The notes under the pieces were generated by a model, which was given only the letters and a program-made list of their open reading frames with translations, was not told the DNA's origin and searched no databases. Made by a program: the position numbers and the translations under genes. This document shows, one piece after another, positions 1-9,753 of a stretch of 64,000 nt of DNA (positions within the stretch are counted from its first letter, which is position 1; every line of letters starts with the position of its first letter). Origin of the DNA: Diacronema lutheri (lineage: Eukaryota; Haptophyta; Pavlovophyceae; Pavlovales; Pavlovaceae). The stretch is taken from positions 193,501-257,500 of the forward strand of contig JAGTXO010000022.1 of assembly GCA_019448385.1 (NCBI GenBank). Direction: 5' to 3'.

Positions 1-29
1 ATCCCAACATAATGAAGGAAGGGCGCGGC

Positions 30-69
30 GCTAGGCGGAGAAGGGCGCGGCGCTCCGTCTCCGCCTAGC
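30..69. repeat. Perfect 12-bp inverted repeat
   Basis: The 12-mer gctaggcggaga at 30-41 is the exact reverse complement of 58-69, with a 16-bp spacer. A direct repeat (gaagggcgcggcgct) overlaps its left arm. It lies about 220 bp upstream of the helicase start codon; no function can be assigned. Confidence 0.6.
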
Positions 70-287
70 GCGTCGACGAGTGCGCCGTGCGCACCGCCTC
101 TGTCGTGCGACCCGCGAGAGGCAGGCCACTTTTCGCACTGGAATGACCGCATGTAGATCGCAAGGATCGCGCCGCACAGCGGCGCCCGCGCGGCGGCGGC
201 CGACGACGGCTCGAACGCAGTCTGCGCTCCCCACTCGCGCGTGGCTGGGTCGAAGAGGGACTTCCCGCGCTTTTCTCGTCTGCCGCG

Positions 288-3200
288 ATGGAGGCCATCG
301 CGTCCATATCGCGCCCGCCACCCCCCTACTTGCCCAATGTGGCCAAGCGGGCGCGGCACGATGGGTCGGCGAGCGGAGCGCTCGGCTTGCCGTGGACCGC
401 ACCCGCGCGCGCGTCCAACGCGGCCGCGCGCGTATCGGTGCACAAGCCGGCTGGCGCGCGGCCTCGGCCGGCGCCGACGCTGAGCGAGGCAGAGGACCGC
501 GCGCGGCGCGAGCTGCCCGTGTGGGCAGGGCGCACGGAGCTCCTGCGCGAGCTCGAGCTCAACGATTCGCTCATCGTGATGGCCGAGACCGGATCGGGCA
601 AGACGACACAGATCCCGCAGTTCCTCCACGAGGCGGGGTGCGGAGCGTGGCGCAGTCGCAGCGCGAGGCTTCTCAACGCCGCCGCGCGCGTGCGCGCGTG
701 GGTCGTAGGGGGGGGAGGGGCCCACGCTCGCGTGCGCTGCCCGCAACGCGCGCGCGCGCGCAGGTTCTCTGCGCGCGGCGCCATTGCCATCACGCAGCCG
801 AGGCGCGTCGCGGCGATCACGATCGCAACGCGCGTCGCTCGCGAGATGGGCTGTGCGCTCGGCACGCGCGTCGGTTACTCCGTCCGTTTCGATGACACGT
901 GCGCGCGCCCCCCCCCCTCTCGCGCTCGCGCGCGCCTAGCCGGCGCGGGCGTGCGTGCGCGCGGCGCGCGGCGCGCTTGGCGTGCCGGGGCGGCGCACGC
1001 GCGCCATCCATCGACCGAGCGACCGCGGCTGACTGTTCCTCGAGTCACGGCGCGGGTGACTGTTCCTCGAGTCACGGCGCGGGTGCACCTTGCCGCCGTC
1101 TTGCGCGGGCGCGGCGTGGCGCGCAGGACGGAGCGCGGCGTGACCAAGCTCAAGTACATCACGGACGGCATGCTCGTGCGCGAGGCGATCGCCGACCCAC
1201 TCCTCCTCGCATACGCCGCTGTGCTCCTTGACGAAGTCCATGAGCGCTCGGTGCAAACGGACCTGCTCTGCGCCATCGTGAAGCGCGCGCAGGCCGAGCG
1301 GCGCCGCGCGCTCGAGCGCGCGCGGCGCGGGTGCGGCGCGGGTGGCGGCGATGGCGGCGGCGTTGCCCATGGCGGCGGCGCGGGCGCATCGCCGCCATCG
1401 CCGCCGCTCAAAGTCGTCGTGATGTCCGCGACGCTCGAGATGGCCACGTTCTCCGCCTTCTTCGGCGGCGCGCCGTGCGTGCACGTGCGCGGCCGCTCGC
1501 ACCCGGTAACGTGCTTCTACGCCGCGGCGCCGCTCGACGACTACGTTGAGGCGGCGGTCACGGCGACGCTGCAGGTGCATTGCGAGGAGGCCGGTCTGCG
1601 CCTTGACGCGGGCCGCGACGAGCTGCCGGCGCGCGCGGGCGACGGCGCAGACGGCGACATCCTCGTCTTCCTCACGGGCGCGGAGGAGATCGAGGCGGCG
1701 GCGCAGCTGCTCAACGCGCGCGCGCGCCGGCTGCCCGCCGGCTGCCCCAAGCTCTTGCCTTGCCCGATGTACGCGGCGCTCTCGCCGGCGGCGCAGCTGC
1801 GTGCGCTCGAGCCGGCGCCGCGCGGCGTGCGCAAGGCGATCCTCGCGACGACGATCGCCGAGACGTCACTCACCGTCCCCGGCGTGCGTTACGTGATTGA
1901 CAGCGGCCTCACCAAGAGTCGCCGCTTCCACGCGGGCAAGGGCGTCGACACGTTGCAGGCGCGCGCGCGCGAACGCTGGGAATGCTGAGAGCACGCGCGC
2001 GCGCACGCGCTGCGCATAGCGCCGCCGCCGACCGCGCCTTGGTGCACGCCGCGCGCTTGGCTCGCGCCCGTGCGCGCTGCCGCCCCACGCGCTGCGCGCA
2101 GGTCGTGCCGATTTCAAAAGCGGCGGCGCGCCAGCGCGCGGGCCGCGCGGGCCGCGAGCGCGCGGGCAAATGCTTTCGGCTGTACACGGAGCACACCTTC
2201 TTCAACGAGCTCGAGGCGAGCGCGCCCGCCGAGATCGCGCGCGCCAACCTCGCCGCCGTCGTCCTCTCGCTCAAGGCGCTCGGCGTAACGGACGTAACGG
2301 CCTTTGAGTTTGTGCAAAGCCCGCCGCGCGCGGCGCTGCTCGCCGCGCTCGAGCATCTGCTCGTGCGCGCGCCCGCGCGCCGGCTCGCGCGCCCGCGTCC
2401 CGCTCGCCGCGCGACACGCGCGTCCGCAGCCAGCAACCGCTTTCCCCAGACCACACAGCCTGCCCCGCCGCGCGCGCGTCCGGCAGCTGCTCGGCGTGTC
2501 CGGTGGTTGTTGGCGTTACGCGCCGCCTCGTCGTGCGCGCCCTGTCGTGCGCGCGCGCGCCCGGTGCGGCACGCCACCGCCGGCGCGTACGCCGCAGGTG
2601 CTCGGCGCGCTTGACGCCAAGACCGGCGCGCTCACGCCCACGGGCTCACTGATGGCGCGGATGCCCCTCGAGCCGTCATATGCACGCGCGCTGCTCGCCG
2701 CGCGCGCGCACGACTGCGTCGGGCCGATGCTCACGCTGACGGCGGTCATGTCCGTCGAGGGCGCGCTCTTCGTGCGAGGCGGGTCGGGCGGCGCCGCCGG
2801 CGCAGGCGAGGTCGGAGCGCGCGCTGACGGCGCGGCGCACGATGGAGGCGGTGGGATTGCGGCCGCTCACTCAGCAGCCGATGCGGCCCGTGCGCGCTTT
2901 GCGTCGCAATATGGCGACGTGCTCACGCGCGTGCACGCGATGGGCGCGGCGCACGCGGCAGGTTACAACGCCGACTGGTGCCGCGCGCACGGGCTGAGCA
3001 AGCGCACGCTCGCATCGGCGGAGCGCGTGCGCCGGCAGCTGTGCGGCCTGTGGGCGCGCTTGGTCGGCCCGCTCGCCGGCGCGGAGCGCGAGGCGGCGGT
3101 GCTGAGCGAAGACGAGCGGCGGGGCGTGCGACGCGCGCTCACAGCCGGCTTCTTCGCGCGTGCCGCTGTCCGCCAGCCCAACGGCCGATACGTCGCGCTC

Positions 3201-3383
3201 GCGTCGCGCGAGGAGGTCGCGGTGCATCCCTCGTCGGTCCTCTTCTCGCGCAAGGCGCCGTGCGTGCTCTTCCAGGAGCTCGTACTCACGACGAAGCGGT
3301 ACATCCGCGAGCTCACCGTGATCGACGAGGCGTGGCTTGCCGAGCTCGCTCCCGATTTCTTCGATGACGACGAGCGCGCGTGA
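288..3383 (+). CDS. DHX33: DEAH/RHA-family RNA helicase, DHX33-like, 5 exons
   Basis: ATP-dependent RNA helicase of the DEAH/RHA family. Inferred exons 288-637, 764-898, 1127-1958, 2102-2362 and 2598-3383 give 787 residues with all junctions in frame. Visible motifs: Walker A GETGSGKT-type (AETGSGKTTQIPQ, about residue 100), Ia TQPRRVAA, motif II as DEVH instead of DEAH (about residue 196), III SAT, V ATTIAETSLTV and VI QRAGRAGR. The helicase-associated region and a C-terminal OB-fold with HPSSVLF follow. Stretches such as LPAGCPKLLPCPMYAALSPA and the end (WLAELAPDFF) match animal DHX33 (about 707 residues) better than other DEAH helicases I can recall. DHX33 is linked in animals to rRNA transcription and translation initiation; here that role is inference. 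Intron 3 uses a GC donor. Introns 1 and 2 are multiples of three without stops, so the frame also reads through them. Confidence 0.88.
1031..1084. repeat. 27-bp direct repeat inside helicase intron 2
   Basis: Two exact adjacent copies of a 27-bp unit beginning gactgttcctcgagtcacgg lie at 1031-1057 and 1058-1084, inside intron 2 (899-1126) of the DEAH helicase gene. This looks like a simple tandem duplication. Confidence 0.85.
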
Positions 3384-3435
3384 CGACTTTTGAGTTTGCC
3401 GCCATTTTGTTGGTTCTTTCACGGCAGCGGACAGC

Positions 3436-4104
3436 ATGGCGGCGACGCAGCGCGTGGTGATCTCGTCGCTGACGGACAACGTGCGGACGGGGGACCTCGT
3501 CTTTTTCAACCAACGGTGCGATTCGTTGCTCGACGCGCCGCGCTTTGCCGTCGTCTGCGCCTTCCGCAAGTACGGCCTCTCGCACAGCGGCGCCGGCGTG
3601 TTTGACCACGCGGGCGTCGTCGTCCGGAATCCGCGCACAGACGTCCCGTGGCTGCTCGAGGGGTCGTCAAGCGCAGTGCGGCTGACGCCGTTTGAGGAGC
3701 GGGCGATGGAGGCAGCCAAAACGGCGTCGGAGGTTGTGCTCGTCCGCCTCGAGACGCCGCGCACACCCGCACTCGAGGCGCGCGCGCAGGGCTACGTTGC
3801 CGAGCTGGCGGGAGGCGAGCGCGGCGGCCGCACGGTCAGCCCGTCTCTCGCGCAGCTCTGGCGCGTGTACGACGGGAGCGCGCGCGAGTCGCGCCCACCG
3901 CCCGCCGCGAGCGGCTCGGCCGACCCGCTCTTCGGCGCGGCGCTCGTCGCCGGCCTCTATGCTCGGCTCGGCCTCGTCTCGCGCGAGGACGGCGAGCGGC
4001 AGTGGACGCCGCTTGGGCTGCGCTCGCGCGCGTTTGGGCGCTGCTTGCGGCGCGGCGCCAAGCTGCACGGCGAGATTCACATTCTCCAGCAATCGGCGCG
4101 GTGA
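3436..4104 (+). CDS. Permuted papain-like fold protein (YiiX/NlpC-P60 type), probable pseudoenzyme
   Basis: A 222-residue intronless protein starting 52 bp after the helicase stop. The pattern TGDLVFF (residues about 18-24), then FDHAGVVV (about 56-63), then a LLEGSS strand with a following acidic helix, then a late helix LFGAALVAGLYARLGL, resembles the permuted papain-like YiiX/YaeF fold. In that fold the His sits in the D-H-x-G motif and the nucleophile in a later F/Y-C-S-E-L-V helix. Here the His is kept, but the position expected to be Cys in the late helix is Gly (LFGAALV). If the alignment is right, the protein would be catalytically dead. The family call rests on motif order only. No signal peptide or membrane segment is seen. 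Same strand as the helicase; convergent with the next gene. Confidence 0.55.
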   Translation: MAATQRVVISSLTDNVRTGDLVFFNQRCDSLLDAPRFAVVCAFRKYGLSHSGAGVFDHAGVVVRNPRTDVPWLLEGSSSAVRLTPFEERAMEAAKTASEVVLVRLETPRTPALEARAQGYVAELAGGERGGRTVSPSLAQLWRVYDGSARESRPPPAASGSADPLFGAALVAGLYARLGLVSREDGERQWTPLGLRSRAFGRCLRRGAKLHGEIHILQQSAR

Positions 4105-4201
4105 GAAGTGCGCAGGTGCAATGTGAAGATTCGGAGAGAGCGCATCACAATTCACACACAGTGAAAGGCAACGGGAACGGCCATCTGATGGACGACGTCC
4201 T

Positions 4202-6259
4202 TCATGAGGCCTGCGCCCGCGGCGGCAGCCTGCGGCGCGCGAAAGACGGATCTGCGATCGTGCGGCTGCGCGCGCGCAGCCGGCCCGAGACCGACCACGT
4301 CAGCGCGGGCAGCTCGTCGGCCGGCAGCGGCGGTGGCGTCGCGGCTTCTCCAAACAAGTGGCGTTGCCGGTGCTCGACCCAGCGGAGCTCGTCGGCCAGC
4401 TGCGCGCGCGTGAAGAGTGCGTGCTGCGCGGCGTAGTGCGCCTCGACGGTCGCCGACGTCGCCCACAGCACCTTGCGCAGGCACGACGGGCAAAGGTGCG
4501 ACCCGGCATGTGCGCCATTCGCCGCGTTCACGCACACGAAGAGCCGACAGGGCGAACAGCCAATCAGCCGGGCGAGCTCGCGCGTCGCGTGTCGGACGAT
4601 GCGGCGTGCGCCCGCGTCGGGCGGCTCGGGCTTGCGCGCGGGCGGCGCGAGCAAGTGCACGTGGCCATCGCGGACCTTGCGCATGAGCTCGCCGCCGTCT
4701 GCGCCCGCCACCGCCGCCGCCATCGCCACCGGCGGCGCGACAGCGGCTGCATGAACAGCTGCACTGCCCGATCGCCTGCCCTTGAACGGCGGGCTTGTGG
4801 GGCCGGCGGGCACCGTCGGGATCACGACGATGCGGCTCTGCGTAGACGGCTGCAGCGAGAACGGGATGGAGGGTACGCCCGTCGCGCCCGCGCCCGCCAG
4901 TGCGACGGCCATCGTCGCCGCGCCGCCCGCCGCGCCGCCCGGCGAGCCGCCCGGCGATGCGGCGGCGCGCGAGCTGCGCGGTGACTGTGCCGCGCCTCGG
5001 CCGGACGTGCGCTGCAGCAAGAAGGCCGTCGCCGTGTCCGTCTGCGCGGGCGGGGCCGACGTGATCACGATCGTGGCGAGCGCGTCGACGCGGCTCGAGC
5101 GGACGCTGAACGCGGTCGCCGCGAGCGCCGCTGCGCGGAGGCCCGAGGCGCCCGGCGCAAGGCTCACGCGCCGCTCGCTGCCGCTGGCGCTAGCGCTGGC
5201 GCTGGCGCTGCCGCCATTGCTGCCGCCATTGCTGCCGCCATTGCTGCCGCCATTGCTGCCGCGGCTGTCAACGGCGCGCGCGCTGCCGCTGCCGACGGCG
5301 CGCCCGCCCGCCGCGGCGGTGGCGAGCGGCTGCGACAGCGGTGGTAATGGCGGCATGGGCGCGCGCGCGCGCGTCCCTTGCGTGCCACCGAGGCCGATCT
5401 TGGCGAGGTCGGCGGCGAGGCTTTCGGACGGGAGCGAACGACGGCGTACGGGGATCGGCTCGAGCTGCACGACGCGCAGGCCCGTCAGCGCGCGCGCGGC
5501 CTCGTCGGCTGCGCCCATCAACGCGGCCGGGACGGAGCCGACCGCGACAAGCGCGACGACCTGCCGTGTGCCGAGGCGCTGCCGGCGCGCGGCAATGAAC
5601 TCGTCAAATGTCTGCTCGTGCGAGCTCGCAGCGCCGCCGTCAGCCGCCGCCGGCGTGCGCTCGACGGCGCGGAAGAAAGTCGGGTTGGGCTGGAGAGCGA
5701 GCGCGAGCGCCGAACGGAAGGCGGAGTCGCGCGACTGGTTTTTAGAGTAGTGGCGGAGGGACGCAGGCTCGAGCGCGCAGACGCCCGAGCGGTCGGCCAC
5801 CGGCGCGATACCGATCGAACCGTGCCGCTGCACGGCCGTGCGGATCTCGCTGGCGATGGGCCGCAGCTTCGGGTCGAGCGGCGCCGCCTCGAGGATGTGC
5901 TCGTGCACCGTCGTGCCGAGTTTCGTCTGCTCCTCCGAAGGGAAGGACTGCGTGAGGCTGCGGTTGATAACGTGGCTCCACGATTCACGGTGCGTGTCCC
6001 ACCTCGTGCGCAGCCCGCCCAAATCGGTTGAGAGCGCGCTCACGCGCTCGAGCAGCAACCGTACGTCGTCCGCGGCGCCGCCGCCGTCGTCAGCGGTACC
6101 GCCGTCGGCCTCCGTGTCCGCGGCTGCGGCGCTACGCGCAGCCATCTGCACATCGCGGCGCGACACCAAGGAGCGTGCTCTGGCCCTGGCACTCAGGGGG
6201 CCCTCTGGTCGGTCCGCGCCTCGCGGCGGCTGCGGGTGCACCCTCGGTGGCAACAGCAT
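4202..6259 (-). CDS. Archaemetzincin (M54) homologue lacking the catalytic zinc site
   Basis: 685 residues, single exon from ATG at 6259; a later Met near residue 39 is also possible. Three blocks match eukaryotic archaemetzincins in order: GLRVVQLEPIPV (about residue 260), DALATIVITSAPPAQTDT (corresponding to DAFCVVGITMIDLYPRDS in AMZ2), and the C-terminal zinc region (about 555-595). In that region the family reads T-H-E-x-x-H-x-x-G-x-x-H-C...C.M...CPxCLxK. Here it reads TRELARLIGCSPC...VCVN...LCPSCLRK: the three zinc-binding His are Arg, Arg and Pro-like, while the Glu and the four-Cys structural site remain. It is therefore probably a pseudo-protease. Long low-complexity insertions, including SNGG repeats (plus-strand 5210-5265), separate the blocks. 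Convergent with the papain-like gene (97 bp between stops). Confidence 0.7.
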   Translation of the reverse strand: MLLPPRVHPQPPRGADRPEGPLSARARARSLVSRRDVQMAARSAAAADTEADGGTADDGGGAADDVRLLLERVSALSTDLGGLRTRWDTHRESWSHVINRSLTQSFPSEEQTKLGTTVHEHILEAAPLDPKLRPIASEIRTAVQRHGSIGIAPVADRSGVCALEPASLRHYSKNQSRDSAFRSALALALQPNPTFFRAVERTPAAADGGAASSHEQTFDEFIAARRQRLGTRQVVALVAVGSVPAALMGAADEAARALTGLRVVQLEPIPVRRRSLPSESLAADLAKIGLGGTQGTRARAPMPPLPPLSQPLATAAAGGRAVGSGSARAVDSRGSNGGSNGGSNGGSNGGSASASASASGSERRVSLAPGASGLRAAALAATAFSVRSSRVDALATIVITSAPPAQTDTATAFLLQRTSGRGAAQSPRSSRAAASPGGSPGGAAGGAATMAVALAGAGATGVPSIPFSLQPSTQSRIVVIPTVPAGPTSPPFKGRRSGSAAVHAAAVAPPVAMAAAVAGADGGELMRKVRDGHVHLLAPPARKPEPPDAGARRIVRHATRELARLIGCSPCRLFVCVNAANGAHAGSHLCPSCLRKVLWATSATVEAHYAAQHALFTRAQLADELRWVEHRQRHLFGEAATPPPLPADELPALTWSVSGRLRARSRTIADPSFARRRLPPRAQAS

Positions 6260-6447
6260 GTTTCTCCCTTCTGGTTGGGCGTCAAACGAGGAAACTTACT
6301 ATGACATGCGTATTGCAATATGCAACGTCGTAACCCTGTTCCTAATCATGTCCGGCGCAGACCTCGACTTGAGTGAAGGGCGTTGGGCACACTCCTGACT
6401 GTGAGTCCGCGCCTTCCAGGGTGATTCTGATCGCGCCAGTCACAGGC
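6260..6447. other. Intergenic spacer, relatively AT-rich
   Basis: 188 bp between the archaemetzincin-like start and the cyclin gene stop, both on the minus strand. The stretch about 6285-6350 is clearly richer in A/T than the genes around it and contains the near-palindrome tgcgtattgcaatatgca. It must hold the upstream promoter of the 6259 gene and the 3' end of the cyclin gene. No specific site can be named. Confidence 0.4.
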
Positions 6448-9400
6448 TCACAGCACCAGCGACTTGGAGAGCGGCCTGCCCGCCAGCGAGTCCCACAGCT
6501 CGTTGCGCGCGCGCTCCGACGCGGCGCACCGCCCGGCGATCCGCTCGTCGAGCGGCCGGAGCGCAAACGTGCCCGAGTCCTCCTGGCAGACCGCGCGCAG
6601 CAAAAAGTAGTAGCGCGCGTACAGACTGGGCGGCACGCTCAGGTCAAAGTCGACGGCGGTGAGGAACGCCGCCTCGAGCTCGTTGATGTCCTTCTCGAAC
6701 ATGAAGAACATGCGCGCAAGCGCCGAGTTGTCGATGGAGTCGTCGTCCCACATCTGAGCGCGCGCGCGCGCAGGCACGGGCCGGGGCCGCACGTCGCGGC
6801 CGTGGCGCGAAGGTGAGGCCGCGCGCGCGCGTGCGATGGCGCCGATCGCTGCCGCATCGTCGGCCGTTACATCGCGCGCGCAACGCACCTTGCCGGCAAG
6901 GAGCCAGGCGCCGAGCACGACGCGACGCCACGTGCGCGGGCCGAACGCGACGGCCGAGCGCGAGAGCAGGCGCTCAACGTACGCGATCGCGACGATGTTC
7001 GCCTCGGCGCCGATGCGCGCGGAGCGCGCGACGTTGCGCACGAACGCCGTCACGTCGGCAAGGGAGGGCGGCTCGACTGTCGCTTCGTGCGCTGCACTGG
7101 CCGCGCCGAGCGGGTGAGCGCGCTCGTCAAAGACGGCGTCGGCGTCCTCGCGCCGCGTGTAGACGCGGCTCCAGGTGACCGAGCGCGCGAGCGCGTCGGG
7201 CGACGTTGCGTCCTCCGCGCACGCGCCGTCCGCCGCCTCGATCCATTCGCGCTCGCCCACCGGCGAAAGCAGCGGCTCGTACGTGCCAAGCCAGCCGCCC
7301 AGGGCCGCCATCGACGCCTCGAGCGCGATGCGCGCGCCGGCGCTGAGCGCGGGTGAGCGCGCGGGCGCAGGCGAGGGCGCAGGCGCAGGTGCGGGTGCGG
7401 GCTCGGCGGCGGCGTTCTCGCCCTCGTTGAGCTCAACTTCAAAATAGTACTCGCCGGCGTCGGCGCCGGCCACAGCGCCCGCCGCGCCACCGCCCGCGCC
7501 GCCGTCCATCGCGCGGAGCGCGCGCTCGAGCGCGTCGGCCTCCTCGCGCGCGCCGGTCGCGCGCGCGGCGAGCTCGGCCGCCATCAGAGGGCGCTCGGTC
7601 GTAAGCCGAGCTCGGTCATCGCCTCGCGCGAGCGCGAGGGCGCCCTCTGACGAGCCGGCCAGCTCGTCCGCCGTCTCGTCAGAGGGCGGTCGGTCATCGG
7701 CCGAGCTCGCCGGCTCGAGTTCCGATGGCCGCGGCGACGAGGCCGTCGACGACGCCGACGACGAGGAGAGAGAGGCAGAAGGCGTCGCGCCGCCCACGCG
7801 CGCCGCGCCGCGCGCGTCGGCGCCGCCGCCGCTCGCGCCGGCGCGCGCGCCCGTAGCGGCCGCGACGGGCTGCGCGACGAGCAAGTGCTTTCCCGCCGTC
7901 ACGACGTGCTTGTGCAGAACAAAGGAGACGCAGCGGAACGTCTCGGAAGGGTCAGGCGCGCCCAGCGGACCAAGCTCACCGGCGCCGTCGGCGCGCGCCG
8001 GCGTGCCCGCGTCTGGCGGACGCACGCCGTCGAACGAATTGGCGAGCAGTCCGGCTGACGCGGCCGAGCGCCCGCCGCGCGAGTTTCGCCGGCCGAGCGG
8101 CGTCGGGCTCGCGCCGCCGGCCGCGCGGCGCGCGCTGCCGTTTGCGCGCGCGCGCGCCGCGCTGCCGCGTGCGTCGCCGTCGCCGCCATCGCCGTCACTG
8201 TCGCCGTCACCATCGCCGTCACTGTCCGTCTCAGACGATCTGTCGTCGCCGAAGAGCAGCAGCTCGGGCTCCTCCGACGGCACGAGCGCTACGTCGCCCG
8301 CGGGCATGGCCGACGAGGGCGCGCGGCCCGGGCCCGCCGCCTCGTGCGCGCTCTGCTCGCGCGATGGCGCGCTCGACGGCGCGGGCGCGCGCGCGCGCGG
8401 CGCAGGCAGCATGGCGTCAGCGGCGTCCGCGCCGCTGCGCTCCTTGCGCTCGCCCGCGCAGCCAGCCGACGGCGCAGCCGCGTCGTGTTCGCCTCGCTCC
8501 GCGGCCGCCGCGCTCGGCAAAGGAGCGCGCGGCGGCGGCGACGCGCCTCCGTGCGGCTTGGCCTGCTGGCCGCCCTCGTCGGCGTGCGGCGCGGCGGCCG
8601 TGGCGGCCGTGCTGGCGGTGCGCGCGCCGAGCGGAGCGACGCTCGGCTCGCGCGCCGAGCAGATAGCACCGTGCGCCGCGCCGGTCGACACGCCGACCGC
8701 CGGACCTTGTCGAACAATCGGACGGGCGGCACTTTGCGCAGCGTGCGCGGCTGGAGGGGCTGCGGTTTGGGCGACGTGCGCGTCGCGCTCGAGCGCGCAG
8801 CCGACGGAGGTGCAGCTCGCGCTCAGCGCGTCCTCGTCGACTTCGTCGAGCGGCGTGAGCGTGGGCTGGCGGATGCGCGTGTACGCGAGCACCGGACCTG
8901 CTGCACCGGTGCCCGGCACGGCCGCAGCGCCGCCACCGGCGCTCTCGACGGCCGCGCCCGCCGTGCCGGCCGCGTCGACGAAGGCGCGAGGCCCGTCGAC
9001 AGCGCCGAGAAGGCCGAGCACTCCGGCGCGATCCTCGGTCCACGACCTGCGCAAAAAGGCGAGCGCTTCCGCCTCGCTCGCCGCCAACTCCGCCTCGAGC
9101 TCGTCGAGCGATCTGGTTGGCGGCGCGCGCACGGGCGCCGCGTGCACGGCCGCAGTCGCGGCGGTGGTCCGGTGGTGGCGCGGCGCGGCGGCCAAAAGGG
9201 CGGGCCGCGCGGCTGCTGCAGCTCGAAACGGCCGCGGCGCCGCGGCCGGCGCGACACCACCGCCGCCCACGGGGGCGCGCGCGCGCGAGGCCACGGCCGC
9301 GCCCGAGCCCGGACGAGAGCGCGCCGCAACGACCGGCGCTGTCTTGTACGCGCTCGCGATCTGTGAGGCGCGGTCGGCGCGAGGTGCGGTGGGTCTGGGG

Positions 9401-9744
9401 TCGGGATGCCGTCCGGCGAGGATGCACGCCGACTCGCGCAGCGCGCGCGCCGCGCGCATCTCCTCGACCGCGTTGAGCAGGCGGACGGTGTGGCCAGGAA
9501 GCGGCTTGATCTGCTCGAGCGCGGCGTCGAACAAGAACGGGCGCGAGGAGAGGCGGACGAGCGAGGCGACGGTGCTGTGACCCATCTCCGCCAGCGCGCG
9601 CGCGTACTGCTGCAGGCCGTGCGCCTCGAGCGCCGTGCCGAGCTCCGTCGTGCCGCGAGAACGGCCGCTCGACGGCCGCGACATGGCGCAACCGCCAGCC
9701 GGACTGTTTCTCGCCTGCTGCGTCCGGGAATTTGGCCTCTCCAT
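6448..9744 (-). CDS. SAM-domain plus cyclin-Y-like cyclin protein, 2 exons
   Basis: Exons 9744-6889 and 6753-6448 (intron 6754-6888, GT-AG, 135 bp) give 1053 residues. The intron is needed: the cyclin block reads GAWLLAGK then MWDDDSIDN, as in cyclin Y (LLASKVWDDQAVWN). The N-terminus (about residues 33-95: LGTALEAHGLQQYARAL ... LEQIKPLPGHTVRLL) looks like a sterile alpha motif. Residues about 880-1030 form the cyclin box, very close to cyclin Y/PHO80-type cyclins (ANIVAIAYVERLL, WRRVVLGAWLL, INELEAAFLTAVDFDLSVP). The middle is long, low-complexity and Ala/Arg/Asp-rich (one DSDGDGDG tract). Cyclin Y proteins activate CDK14/16/PHO85-like kinases; that partner is inferred from family. The start is 9 bp from the divergent NDUFS6 start; a second Met at residue 21 (9684) is a likely alternative. 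Confidence 0.78.
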   Translation of the reverse strand: MERPNSRTQQARNSPAGGCAMSRPSSGRSRGTTELGTALEAHGLQQYARALAEMGHSTVASLVRLSSRPFLFDAALEQIKPLPGHTVRLLNAVEEMRAARALRESACILAGRHPDPRPTAPRADRASQIASAYKTAPVVAARSRPGSGAAVASRARAPVGGGGVAPAAAPRPFRAAAAARPALLAAAPRHHRTTAATAAVHAAPVRAPPTRSLDELEAELAASEAEALAFLRRSWTEDRAGVLGLLGAVDGPRAFVDAAGTAGAAVESAGGGAAAVPGTGAAGPVLAYTRIRQPTLTPLDEVDEDALSASCTSVGCALERDAHVAQTAAPPAAHAAQSAARPIVRQGPAVGVSTGAAHGAICSAREPSVAPLGARTASTAATAAAPHADEGGQQAKPHGGASPPPRAPLPSAAAAERGEHDAAAPSAGCAGERKERSGADAADAMLPAPRARAPAPSSAPSREQSAHEAAGPGRAPSSAMPAGDVALVPSEEPELLLFGDDRSSETDSDGDGDGDSDGDGGDGDARGSAARARANGSARRAAGGASPTPLGRRNSRGGRSAASAGLLANSFDGVRPPDAGTPARADGAGELGPLGAPDPSETFRCVSFVLHKHVVTAGKHLLVAQPVAAATGARAGASGGGADARGAARVGGATPSASLSSSSASSTASSPRPSELEPASSADDRPPSDETADELAGSSEGALALARGDDRARLTTERPLMAAELAARATGAREEADALERALRAMDGGAGGGAAGAVAGADAGEYYFEVELNEGENAAAEPAPAPAPAPSPAPARSPALSAGARIALEASMAALGGWLGTYEPLLSPVGEREWIEAADGACAEDATSPDALARSVTWSRVYTRREDADAVFDERAHPLGAASAAHEATVEPPSLADVTAFVRNVARSARIGAEANIVAIAYVERLLSRSAVAFGPRTWRRVVLGAWLLAGKVRCARDVTADDAAAIGAIARARAASPSRHGRDVRPRPVPARARAQMWDDDSIDNSALARMFFMFEKDINELEAAFLTAVDFDLSVPPSLYARYYFLLRAVCQEDSGTFALRPLDERIAGRCAASERARNELWDSLAGRPLSKSLVL

Positions 9745-9753
9745 CGTTCGGCC

